35,776 nt of DNA, from the NCBI RefSeq assembly GCF_900110925.1, contig NZ_FOFP01000030.1, forward strand, positions 1 to 35,776, given 5' to 3'. The notes beneath the pieces are model-generated. The model saw nothing but the letters and a program-made list of their open reading frames with translations. It was not told the origin of the DNA and did not search any database. A program made the position numbers and the translations under genes. Source of the stretch: Pseudomonas cuatrocienegasensis (GTDB lineage Bacteria; Pseudomonadota; Gammaproteobacteria; Pseudomonadales; Pseudomonadaceae). Below are positions 8,054 through 15,416 of the stretch, piece by piece (the stretch's first letter is position 1; the number at the start of each line of letters is the position of its first letter).

Positions 8054-8410
8054 ATGGCTCGTGTTAAGCGCGGCGTTATCGCTCGCAAGCGTCACAAAAA
8101 AATTCTGAAACTCGCTAAAGGCTACTACGGTGCGCGTTCGCGCGTATTCCGCGTTGCCAAGCAGGCTGTAATCAAGGCAGGCCAGTACGCCTACCGCGAC
8201 CGCCGTCAGAAGAAGCGTCAGTTCCGCGCACTGTGGATCGCCCGTATCAACGCCGGTGCACGTGTTAACGGTCTGTCCTACAGCCGTTTCATCGCTGGTC
8301 TGAAGAAAGCGTCCATTGAGATCGACCGTAAGGTTCTGGCTGATCTGGCAGTGAACGAAAAAGCGGCGTTTGCTGCGATTGTCGAGAAAGCGAAAGCCGT
8401 TCTGGCTTAA
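8054..8410 (+). CDS. rplT: 50S ribosomal protein L20
   Basis: A 118-residue assembly protein of the large subunit, with the family opening MARVKRGVIARKRHKKILK and the core GARSRVFRVAKQAVIKAGQY. It has the long basic N-terminal helix and a globular C-terminal RNA-binding domain (LSYSRFIAGLKKASIEIDRK). An AGAGGAAA ribosome-binding site precedes the ATG. Two strong hairpins follow before pheS. Confidence 0.98.
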   Translation: MARVKRGVIARKRHKKILKLAKGYYGARSRVFRVAKQAVIKAGQYAYRDRRQKKRQFRALWIARINAGARVNGLSYSRFIAGLKKASIEIDRKVLADLAVNEKAAFAAIVEKAKAVLA

Positions 8411-8422
8411 GTCCCCGACAAT

Positions 8423-8486
8423 CACCGGGTTCGCCCGGTGCTAAACGTCACCAATAGGGGAAGAGCCTTCAAGCTCTTCCCCTATT
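8423..8486 (+). promoter_or_regulatory. Two strong hairpins between rplT and pheS
   Basis: Hairpin 1 is CACCGGG-TTCG-CCCGGTG (8423-8440), a 7-bp stem with a TTCG tetraloop. Hairpin 2 is a perfect 14-bp stem, 8453-8466 against 8473-8486, with a 6-base loop. Neither is followed by a proper T-tract (only TT then CGTATC), so they are not textbook terminators. In Escherichia coli pheST is controlled by attenuation with a Phe-rich leader peptide; I see no such peptide here. They may act as an mRNA processing site or partial terminator. Confidence 0.6.
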
Positions 8487-8505
8487 TCGTATCTGGAGTC
8501 TGTAA

Positions 8506-9522
8506 ATGGAAAATCTGGATGTGCTGGTCTCGCAAGCGCTTGAGGCCGTTAGCCACACCGACGATGTAAATGCACTGGAACAGCTGCGGGTTCACTACTT
8601 GGGCAAGAAGGGCGAGCTGACTCAGGTGATGAAGACCCTGGGTAATCTGTCTGCCGAAGAGCGTCCGCAGGCGGGGGCATTGATCAATGCCGCCAAAGAG
8701 CGCGTGCAGGATGCGCTCAATACGCGCAAGGCCATGCTTGAGCAGGCCGCCCTTGGCGCCAAGCTCGCAGCCGAGCGCATTGATGTGACCTTGCCGGGGC
8801 GTGGTCAGGCCTCTGGGGGCTTGCATCCGGTCACGCGTACGCTGGAGCGGGTCGAGCAGTTTTTCACCCGTATCGGTTACGGCATTGCCGAAGGCCCTGA
8901 GGTGGAGAACGACTACCACAACTTCGAGGCACTCAATATTCCGGGCCACCACCCGGCACGTGCCATGCACGACACCTTCTATTTCAACGCCAACATGCTG
9001 TTGCGCACCCACACCTCACCGGTTCAGGTACGCACCATGGAGTCCCAGCAGCCGCCGATTCGTATCGTCTGCCCGGGTCGCGTGTACCGTTGCGATTCTG
9101 ATATCACCCACTCGCCGATGTTCCACCAGGTCGAAGGGTTGCTGGTTGACGAAGGCGTGAGCTTCGCCGACCTCAAGGGCACTATCGAGGAGTTCCTCCG
9201 GGTGTTCTTCGAGAAGCCCTTGGGCGTGCGTTTCCGTCCCTCGTTCTTCCCCTTCACCGAGCCATCGGCCGAAGTCGATATGCAGTGCGTGATGTGCAGC
9301 GGTAAAGGCTGCCGCGTGTGCAAGCAGACCGGTTGGCTGGAAGTCATGGGCTGCGGCATGGTCCACCCGAACGTGCTGCGCATGTCTGGCATCGACCCGG
9401 AAAAATACTCCGGCTTCGCCTTCGGTATGGGCGTCGAGCGCCTGGCGATGCTGCGTTATGGGGTCAACGATTTACGGCTGTTCTTCGATAACGACCTGCG
9501 GTTCCTGGCGCAATTTCGCTAG
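8506..9522 (+). CDS. pheS: Phenylalanine-tRNA ligase alpha subunit
   Basis: PheS is the catalytic half of the (alpha-beta)2 enzyme that charges tRNA-Phe. The 338-residue protein has an N-terminal coiled coil (1-90), class II motif 2 around HSPMFHQVEGLLVDEGVSF, and motif 3 in GFAFGMGVERLAMLRYGV, ending in FLAQFR. The Ala in GFAFG matches the residue that shapes Phe specificity. GGAG lies before the ATG. pheT follows after 45 bases. Confidence 0.98.
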   Translation: MENLDVLVSQALEAVSHTDDVNALEQLRVHYLGKKGELTQVMKTLGNLSAEERPQAGALINAAKERVQDALNTRKAMLEQAALGAKLAAERIDVTLPGRGQASGGLHPVTRTLERVEQFFTRIGYGIAEGPEVENDYHNFEALNIPGHHPARAMHDTFYFNANMLLRTHTSPVQVRTMESQQPPIRIVCPGRVYRCDSDITHSPMFHQVEGLLVDEGVSFADLKGTIEEFLRVFFEKPLGVRFRPSFFPFTEPSAEVDMQCVMCSGKGCRVCKQTGWLEVMGCGMVHPNVLRMSGIDPEKYSGFAFGMGVERLAMLRYGVNDLRLFFDNDLRFLAQFR

Positions 9523-9567
9523 CACCTTCGCATTCCGTAATCGAATTGGTTCAGGAGAACAGACAGA

Positions 9568-11946
9568 ATGAAATTCAGTGAACAGTGGCTGCGCAGCTGG
9601 GTAAGCCCGCAGGTTTCCCGTGACGACCTGGTTGCCCGCCTGTCCATGGCTGGCCTGGAAGTTGATAGCGTGACCCCGGCGGCCGGGGTATTCAGCGGTG
9701 TGGTTGTGGGTGAGGTGCTGAGCACCGAGCAACACCCCGATGCCGACAAATTGCGTGTATGCCAGGTCAGCAGTGGCGCGGAAACCTTTCAGGTGGTGTG
9801 TGGCGCGCCCAATGTGCGCCCCGGCCTGAAGATCCCGTTCGCCATGATCGGCGCCGAACTGCCCGGCGATTTCAAGATCAAGAAAGCCAAGCTGCGCGGT
9901 GTCGAGTCCAATGGCATGCTCTGCTCGGCGTCCGAGTTGCAGATCAGCGACGACAATGATGGCCTGATGGAACTGCCGGCGGACGCACCGGTTGGCCAGG
10001 ATATTCGCGAATATCTGGATCTGGACGATGCCAGCATCGAAGTCGATCTGACGCCCAACCGCGGGGACTGCCTGTCCCTGGCGGGCCTGGCGCGTGAGGT
10101 TGGCGCTTTGTATGACATCCCGGTGAGCCGCCCGGAAATTATCGCTGTACCAGCCAGCCATGATGAAGTGCGCCCGGTTGAAGTGATCGCCAGTCAAGCC
10201 TGTCCGCGTTACCTCGGCCGTGTGGTGCGCAATGTCGACCTGTCCCGGCCTACGCCGCTGTGGATGGTCGAGCGCCTGCGCCGCGCTGATGTGCGCAGCA
10301 TTGATGCGGCTGTCGACATCACCAACTACGTGATGCTTGAGTTGGGCCAGCCGATGCATGCGTTCGATCTGGCTGAAGTCAATGGCGGCATTCGTGTGCG
10401 CATGGCCGAGGAGGGCGAGAAGCTTGTTCTGCTCGACGGCCAGGAAGTCAGTCTGCGTGGCGACACCCTGGTCATTGCCGACCACCAGCGCGCTCTGGCC
10501 ATTGCCGGCGTTATGGGCGGCGAGCACAGCGGCGTCAATGACAAGACCCGCGATTTGTTCCTCGAAAGCGCCTTCTTCGACACCATCGCCATCGCTGGCA
10601 AGGCCCGCTCCTACGGCCTGCACACCGACGCCTCGCACCGCTTTGAGCGCGGCGTGGACTGGCAACTGGCCCGCGAAGCCATGGAGCGTGCCACGGCTCT
10701 GCTGCTGGAAATCGTCGGCGGCGAGGCGGGACCAATCATTGAGGCCGTCAGCCAGGAGCAGCTGCCCCAGGTTGCCCCCGTCGTTCTGCGTGCCGAGCGT
10801 ATCGAGCAGATGCTCGGTATGCGCATGGAGTCGACTGAGGTCGAGCGTCTGCTTGCGGCGCTGGGGTTGGGGATTCGCGCCGATGGCGATGGTCAGTGGC
10901 AGGTCAGTGTGCCGAGCCATCGCTTCGATATCAGCCTGGAAGTCGATCTGATCGAAGAGTTGGCCCGTCTATACGGCTACAACCGTCTGCCGGTGCGTTA
11001 CCCGCAGGCGCGTCTGGCGCCACAAACCAAAGCCGAAGCCGCCGTCGAGCTGCCGGCCCTGCGGCGTTTGCTGGTGGCGCGTGGTTACCAGGAGGCGATC
11101 ACTTACAGCTTTATCGATCCCAAACTGTTCGAGCTGTTCAGTCCGGGTGTCGAGCCGCTGCTGCTGGCCAACCCGATCTCGGCAGACATGGCAGCCATGC
11201 GCTCGACCTTGTGGCCGGGGCTGGTCAAGGCCCTGGAACACAACCTCAATCGCCAGCAGCCGCGCGTGCGCTTGTTCGAGAGTGGTCTGCGCTTCGTTGG
11301 GCAGTTGGAGAACCTCAAGCAGGAGCCGATGCTGGCTGGCGTCGTCTGTGGCAGTCGCATGCCAGAAAGCTGGGCGCACGCTCGCGACGGTGTGGATTTT
11401 TATGATGTCAAAGCGGACGTCGAGGCGCTTCTTGCCGCCGCTGGTGCGGGTGACAGCTTTACCTTCGTGCCCGGCGAACATCCCGCTTTGCATCCGGGGC
11501 AGACCGCGCGCATCGAGCGAGACGGGCAACTGGTCGGTTTCCTCGGCGCGCTGCATCCAGAGTTGGCGGCGAGCCTGGGCTTGGAGTCTTCTGTGTTCCT
11601 CTTCGAGCTGGTTCTGGCCGAGATGAACCAAGGGCGTATGCCGGCGTTCCAGGAACTGTCGCGCTTTCCCGAGGTGCGCCGTGACCTGGCCTTGCTGGTT
11701 GATCGTGAAGTCCCCGCACAGCCCTTGCTGGCTGCGATTCGCGAGGCGGCTGGCGAATGGTTGACCGACCTCAGGCTATTTGACGTGTATCACGGTAAAG
11801 GTATTGATCCACATAGAAAAAGCCTGGCAGTCGGCTTGACCTGGCAGCATCCATCACGCACTCTTAATGACGATGAGGTGAGTACCACAACGCAAAATAT
11901 TCTCACCTCCCTGGAACAAAGGTTCAACGCCACGTTAAGGAAGTAG
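9568..11946 (+). CDS. pheT: Phenylalanine-tRNA ligase beta subunit
   Basis: A 792-residue subunit giving tRNA binding and editing. In order it has the B1 start (MKFSEQWLRSWVSPQVSRDD), an EMAP-like tRNA-binding domain (about 40-150), the B3/B4 editing module (around 210-390 with LGQPMHAFDLAEVNGGI), the B5 domain (about 400-475), the catalytic-like core, and the C-terminal FDX-ACB anticodon-binding domain (about 700-792, FPEVRRDLALLVDREVPAQP). Length is normal. AGGAG precedes the ATG. The stop is three bases before ihfA. Confidence 0.98.
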   Translation: MKFSEQWLRSWVSPQVSRDDLVARLSMAGLEVDSVTPAAGVFSGVVVGEVLSTEQHPDADKLRVCQVSSGAETFQVVCGAPNVRPGLKIPFAMIGAELPGDFKIKKAKLRGVESNGMLCSASELQISDDNDGLMELPADAPVGQDIREYLDLDDASIEVDLTPNRGDCLSLAGLAREVGALYDIPVSRPEIIAVPASHDEVRPVEVIASQACPRYLGRVVRNVDLSRPTPLWMVERLRRADVRSIDAAVDITNYVMLELGQPMHAFDLAEVNGGIRVRMAEEGEKLVLLDGQEVSLRGDTLVIADHQRALAIAGVMGGEHSGVNDKTRDLFLESAFFDTIAIAGKARSYGLHTDASHRFERGVDWQLAREAMERATALLLEIVGGEAGPIIEAVSQEQLPQVAPVVLRAERIEQMLGMRMESTEVERLLAALGLGIRADGDGQWQVSVPSHRFDISLEVDLIEELARLYGYNRLPVRYPQARLAPQTKAEAAVELPALRRLLVARGYQEAITYSFIDPKLFELFSPGVEPLLLANPISADMAAMRSTLWPGLVKALEHNLNRQQPRVRLFESGLRFVGQLENLKQEPMLAGVVCGSRMPESWAHARDGVDFYDVKADVEALLAAAGAGDSFTFVPGEHPALHPGQTARIERDGQLVGFLGALHPELAASLGLESSVFLFELVLAEMNQGRMPAFQELSRFPEVRRDLALLVDREVPAQPLLAAIREAAGEWLTDLRLFDVYHGKGIDPHRKSLAVGLTWQHPSRTLNDDEVSTTTQNILTSLEQRFNATLRK

Positions 11947-11949
11947 CGT

Positions 11950-12252
11950 ATGGGGGCTCTGACGAAAGCTGAGATGGCGGAACGTCTGTATGAAGAGCTG
12001 GGCCTGAATAAACGGGAAGCCAAGGAATTGGTGGAACTGTTCTTCGAGGAGATTCGGCAAGCGCTGGAGCTCAACGAACAGGTCAAGCTCTCGGGGTTCG
12101 GCAACTTTGATCTGCGCGACAAACGTCAGCGCCCCGGTCGCAATCCAAAAACGGGAGAGGAAATCCCCATTACGGCACGCCGAGTGGTGACATTCCGCCC
12201 AGGCCAGAAACTTAAAGCCAGGGTCGAGGCGTATGCTGGAACCAAGTCATAA
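11950..12252 (+). CDS. ihfA: Integration host factor alpha subunit
   Basis: IHF-alpha pairs with IHF-beta to bend DNA at promoters and recombination sites. The 100-residue protein matches the HU/IHF fold: MGALTKAEMAERLYEELGLN, KLSGFGNFDLRDKRQRPGRN with the intercalating proline arm, and VVTFRPGQKLKARVE. AAGGAAG precedes the ATG, only three bases after pheT. Its 3' end overlaps the next gene by 20 bases. Tyrosine integrases often need IHF, and the island integrated a few hundred bases downstream, though that closeness need not mean anything. Confidence 0.98.
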   Translation: MGALTKAEMAERLYEELGLNKREAKELVELFFEEIRQALELNEQVKLSGFGNFDLRDKRQRPGRNPKTGEEIPITARRVVTFRPGQKLKARVEAYAGTKS

Positions 12253-12589
12253 CGACGAATTACCGGCCATCCCAGGCAAGCGCTATTTCACCATTGGTGA
12301 GGTTAGCGAGCTATGTGCGGTCAAGCCGCATGTGCTGCGCTATTGGGAGCAGGAATTCCCGCAGCTGAACCCGGTCAAGCGCCGCGGTAACCGACGTTAT
12401 TATCAGCGACAGGACGTGCTGATGATTCGCCAGATCCGCGCGTTGCTCTACGATCAGGGCTTTACCATTGGCGGTGCTCGTCAGCGTCTTTCCGGTGATG
12501 AAGCCAAGGATGACACGACGCAATATCGCCAACTCATCCGCCAAACGATCGCTGAGCTTGAAGACGTTCTGCATGTTCTGCGGAAATAG
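12233..12589 (+). CDS. MerR-family transcriptional regulator of the thrS-ihfA operon
   Basis: A 118-residue regulator with an N-terminal MerR winged helix-turn-helix (about residues 17-85). Key segments are KRYFTIGEVSELCAVKPHVL, RYWEQEFPQLNPVKRRGNRR and YYQRQDVLMIRQIRALLYDQ, with a short coiled C-terminal helix (QTIAELEDVLHVLRK). There is no effector domain or metal-binding cysteine cluster. The gene overlaps ihfA by 20 bases, so translation is likely coupled. This small MerR gene is a constant neighbour of ihfA and tRNA-Pro in Pseudomonas; its target is unknown to me. Confidence 0.93.
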   Translation: MLEPSHNDELPAIPGKRYFTIGEVSELCAVKPHVLRYWEQEFPQLNPVKRRGNRRYYQRQDVLMIRQIRALLYDQGFTIGGARQRLSGDEAKDDTTQYRQLIRQTIAELEDVLHVLRK

Positions 12590-12604
12590 GGCAAAAGAAA
12601 AAAG

Positions 12605-12634
12605 TTGCCTTAATTCAATCGCTTAATGTATAGT
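12605..12634 (+). promoter_or_regulatory. tRNA-Pro promoter
   Basis: TTGCCT (12605-12610), an 18-base spacer and TATAGT (12629-12634), followed by a GC-rich discriminator (CCACCTCGC) typical of stringently controlled stable-RNA promoters. An A-rich stretch (AAAAGAAAAAAG) just upstream may act as an UP element. Confidence 0.75.
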
Positions 12635-12672
12635 CCACCTCGCTTTCAGCATCGCTGCAAGCAGTTGTATCT

Positions 12673-12749
12673 CGGGGCGTAGCGCAGCCCGGTAGCGCAC
12701 TTGCATGGGGTGCAAGGGGTCGAGTGTTCGAATCACTCCGTCCCGACCA
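12673..12749 (+). tRNA. tRNA-Pro (anticodon GGG)
   Basis: A 77-base tRNA with the CCA end encoded. The acceptor stem pairs CGGGGCG with CGTCCCG, the anticodon stem is CTTGC/GCAAG around loop ATGGGGT (anticodon GGG at 12707-12709), the variable loop is GGGTC, and the T arm is GAGTG-TTCGAAT-CACTC. It reads CCC (and CCU) codons. Its 3' part, from the anticodon loop outward, is repeated at 20978, so this copy is the one rebuilt by island DNA after integration; no mismatch in the cloverleaf suggests loss of function. Confidence 0.97.
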
Positions 12750-12799
12750 ATCAAACCCTACACTAGAGCCTGGTCGGTGATGACCAGGCTTTTTTGTGT
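12704..12799 (+). repeat. Island attachment repeat, tRNA-proximal copy
   Basis: 96 bases running from the last base of the 5' anticodon stem through the tRNA 3' end and its terminator. It is repeated at 20978-21072 with one single-base deletion and two substitutions. A repeat starting at the anticodon loop is a standard crossover position for tRNA-targeting tyrosine integrases. Confidence 0.93.
12768..12795 (+). terminator. Rho-independent terminator of tRNA-Pro
   Basis: GCCTGGTC-loop-GACCAGGC forms an 8-bp stem (12768-12789) followed by six T. It lies inside the attachment repeat, so the island carries its own terminator copy and transcription of the tRNA stops before the integrase gene. 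Confidence 0.92.
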
Positions 12800-12821
12800 C
12801 AGGGACTTTTGCGGGACTTTT
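12800..12821 (+). repeat. Possible integrase arm sites, left end
   Basis: Immediately inside the left attachment repeat GGGACTTTT occurs twice (12802-12810 and 12813-12821), 11 bases apart. The 17-base unit CAGGGACTTTTGCGGGA (12800-12816) recurs exactly at 20865-20881 near the other end. Matching short repeats at both inner ends fit integrase arm-binding sites; binding is inferred. Confidence 0.55.
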
Positions 12822-12822
12822 T

Positions 12823-13935
12823 TCATCCTGCCATCCTCCTCAAAATTGTCAGGGCCGGCCCGCGCGAGTCGGTGGCCGAAATCCTGTTGGCTTCATCGAT
12901 CAGTTTGCCCAGCTCGGCGGCCGAGTAATGGCTGGTGATGCTGCCGTTCTTGTGGCCCAGAAGAGCCTTCCTGTCTTCCTCCGTCACCCCAGCTGCCCGA
13001 AGTCTTCGACCGAAGGTGTGCTTCAGGTCGTGAACGCGGATCGAAGCAAATCCAGCTGGGGCAGGGCGAAGAAAACGCTCCTGGAACTTCTTCGCGGCTC
13101 TGACCCTGGCCTTCTTCCATGCCGAATCGTTCATCCGGTGAACTGGAGTAGCCTTGCCATTTTGATCGGGTTGTCCGTAAGGAAATACCCAGACCGGATC
13201 AAGCCCAAGCTGTCCCTCAATGACCGACCTGGCCACGTTGTTAAGCACCACGAGCCTCTCGTCGCCGTTCTTAACCCCGGAACTCTCATGTCGGCCGCCA
13301 AAATCCGCCGGTATGAGAAACACGCTGGTGTTGAGCTCTGGGATTGGTATCTCCCAATCCCAGCGAAGCTTCACGATCTCCTGCTCGCGTGAGCCGCTGT
13401 TGACCTTATACAGGGCCATGCGGCGCAAATGATCGGGCAGTTCGGCGAAGAGAATTGACTGCTCTTCCCAGGACATCGGGTGGGGAAGTCGCCTTGTTTT
13501 CTTCTCTTCCAGCTTGGTGATCATCGGTACCACGTCGAGCCAGGGACGCTTCTGTTCATCACGCCATTTTCGGGCGCCTAGATTCAGAATGCGTATGACG
13601 CGCTCCAGGGCGATGTTCACCGTGCGGTGTGAAACGCCAGGCTTCAACTTGCCATCGCTGGTTCTGCTGCTCTTGAGCCGATCCCTTATGTAGGGAGCGA
13701 GGGTCTCGTCGTCGACATGAGTCAGAGGCTGGTCACCAATATATGGGTCCAACTGCTCCAGATAGATGGCCGTGAGGCCTATCGACGGTTGATCCTTGTA
13801 CTCGATCAGGTAACGCGTAGCCGCCTCCCGCCAGGTCCTGATCTGGCGGAGAATCCTGATCTGTGCAGTGAGCAGGACCCGCAGCAGGAGTAGTTCCGCC
13901 TGAGCGGTCTGAAGAGGACCTCCTGAAGTGTACGT
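12823..13935 (-). pseudogene. Tyrosine recombinase/integrase, 5'-truncated
   Basis: The frame is open from 13935 down to the stop at 12823 but has no ATG or GTG; the only in-frame standard alternative start is a TTG at 13752, which falls inside the core-binding domain. Visible core-binding sequence includes TWREAATRYLIEY and LEQLDPYIGDQPL. The catalytic domain is intact: Arg in NSGSREQEIVKLRW, HDLKHTFGRR (Lys where most relatives have Arg, though I recall HDLKH in this subfamily), and LLGHKNGSITSHYS with the nucleophilic Tyr. The N-terminal arm-binding part is missing, and the frame abuts the stop codon of the next gene, suggesting a deletion junction near 13935. It reads towards the tRNA, as expected for the island integrase. 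Confidence 0.8.
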
Positions 13936-13939
13936 TTAA

Positions 13940-14692
13940 CTATGCCCCGACCGGTCGCGTATACCGTTTTAGGATTTTCGCCAGCGTCCCATTTTCCCGT
14001 ATCCGAGCGATAGCTGCATTCAGGGGTTTAAGCATGTCGGCGCGTGATTTGTGCAGGCGAATGCGTAACTCAGAGCGATTCACAACAGGCCCCTGTTTAA
14101 TCCTTGCCGCATGTCCTCTGATTTCTGGGTGGCCGGCTAGAAGGTAGGCCAGCTCAAGGCGATCAATTATGCCGGCCTCTGCTCGACCTAACGCCAGGCT
14201 ATTGAGTTGAGAAGTGCTATTGGGGCTGTCGACACGTGCGAAGTATTGACTGCCGGTATAGCCGTAGCCCCTTACTGTAGAAATAGTTCGTCCCTGCAGG
14301 TCTTGCAGTTTCGTGAAGGAAAATTGGCGTCCTCGAGGAAAGATCATCACCTCCTCTGCACTTAGAAGGGTATCACTCCAGAGCGAAACCTTGATCTGTT
14401 CGGGATCTGTACGCCAGGCAATATCGACGCAGCACTCAAGCTGAACGAGACCTTCTCGAAAGTACTTTTGGGCGCGCAAAGGCGGTTGTGGAGTATCTGC
14501 TACCAGAGTCGCATCCATCTGCGCATCAAGTGCCTGCATGACATCACTGAGAATCCCGCTTACCTCTCCGTCGCGAAAAATCCAGTAGGGTTCCCAACTC
14601 TCATTGGTAACCGCATACCTTAAAGTGGATGCTTGCACCGTCAGCGGAAATGCCAGCAGCAAGAAAACGACTCGCATGTACCAGCTATTCAC
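13940..14692 (-). CDS. Periplasmic solute-binding protein, amino-acid (SBP_bac_3) type
   Basis: A 250-residue exported protein. A signal peptide is clear (MRVVFLLLAFPLTVQAS, cleavage after about residue 21). The mature part resembles family 3 solute-binding proteins: LRYAVTNESWEPYWIFRDGE, GILSDVMQAL, then RTISTVRGYGYTGSQYF and RAEAGIIDRLELAYLLAG, ending in ARIRENGTLAKILKRY. The start is a GTG at 14692 with GGGGG upstream; an ATG at 14677 is the alternative. No ABC permease or ATPase gene is nearby, so it may be a stand-alone sensor or binding protein. It is divergent from the csrA-like relic and the signalling operon. Ligand unknown. Confidence 0.85.
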   Translation of the reverse strand: MNSWYMRVVFLLLAFPLTVQASTLRYAVTNESWEPYWIFRDGEVSGILSDVMQALDAQMDATLVADTPQPPLRAQKYFREGLVQLECCVDIAWRTDPEQIKVSLWSDTLLSAEEVMIFPRGRQFSFTKLQDLQGRTISTVRGYGYTGSQYFARVDSPNSTSQLNSLALGRAEAGIIDRLELAYLLAGHPEIRGHAARIKQGPVVNRSELRIRLHKSRADMLKPLNAAIARIRENGTLAKILKRYTRPVGA

Positions 14693-14854
14693 CTACTACC
14701 CCCTCAACAACGACTGCACTGATTTGCCGCTTGGTTTTCTGGTGAATCACACAGCAATCGCCGGTCAGACGAGTCAGCCACTCAAGAGGAAAAGAAGAGC
14801 GGCCTATTGAGTTGTCTATACTCGGCACAAGCTCAATACCATGGAAGGTATGTC

Positions 14855-14989
14855 ATGTCCCACCTCATGCTAACTCGCCGCGCAGGCCAATCCATCGTCT
14901 TAAGTCTTGCGCCCTGACGCCAGCAAGTGGCGTGCAACGAAATCAAGAGCTATCACATCTTCGACCTCGCCATTAACGGCACCCAATAA
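14855..14989 (+). pseudogene. CsrA/RsmA-like gene, interrupted by a stop
   Basis: From an ATG at 14855 with GGAAGG upstream the frame reads MSHLMLTRRAGQSIVLSLAP, then TGA (14915-14917). It continues in the same frame as ACNEIKSYHIFDLAINGTQ to TAA at 14987. The first part matches the CsrA opening (M-L-x-L-T-R-R-x-G-x-S-I) and the second resembles its central strand ending in G-N-Q; the conserved C-terminal REE region is absent. I read it as a broken paralogue of the post-transcriptional regulator CsrA/RsmA. The match is short, so a chance resemblance is possible. Confidence 0.45.
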
Positions 14990-15059
14990 TCACCGCAGGC
15001 GGGCCTGGTGTGTCAGCCGTTTTGGTGACACAGCTAACGCCTGCTGAGGAGTTGGCAAG

Positions 15060-15314
15060 ATGGCAGGCGCGGGGCGTGACAGCGCGCATGTTTCGGGTTT
15101 TGTGTCGCTCGGCCCCGATCGACTAAGCCCCTATGCGTTCAGTGGCAGCTTTTTCCCAGCACTGAAGGCGAGTGTGCGCCAAGCCATGCTCACCGAGCCA
15201 GAACCGCTCGCCGTCTTCTTGGCCTCGCAATATGCCTCGGGAATTTTGCCGGTTAGCCATGCCGAGTATGTGCCGCTGCTGCGCCTGATGGAAAAAGCGT
15301 CGGCGGCGCGATGA
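15060..15314 (+). CDS. Small hypothetical protein
   Basis: An 84-residue open frame starting at ATG 15060 with GAGGAG eight bases upstream. I do not recognise it. The C-terminal two thirds (SLGPDRLSPYAFSGSFFPAL onward) look like an ordinary soluble helical protein; there is no signal peptide or membrane segment. A second short frame (GTG 15025 to TAA 15126, starting VTQLTPAEELARWQARG) overlaps its beginning and also looks protein-like, so a frameshift joining the two is possible. It lies between the csrA-like relic and the phosphatase gene on the same strand. Confidence 0.5.
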   Translation: MAGAGRDSAHVSGFVSLGPDRLSPYAFSGSFFPALKASVRQAMLTEPEPLAVFLASQYASGILPVSHAEYVPLLRLMEKASAAR

Positions 15315-15416
15315 GTGCGCGCCCGGCAGTTGGAGCACCAAGCCGTAGCGGCTGCAACATCAGCTTAATGTCGCGATGCCATCATGCGTGCTCCTCGTCT
15401 TTGCGATGGCCTAAGC

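Noticed and set aside
9472..10920. 482-codon open frame antisense to pheS/pheT
   Set aside because: It is a shadow of pheT codon bias, with no ribosome-binding site or family motif.
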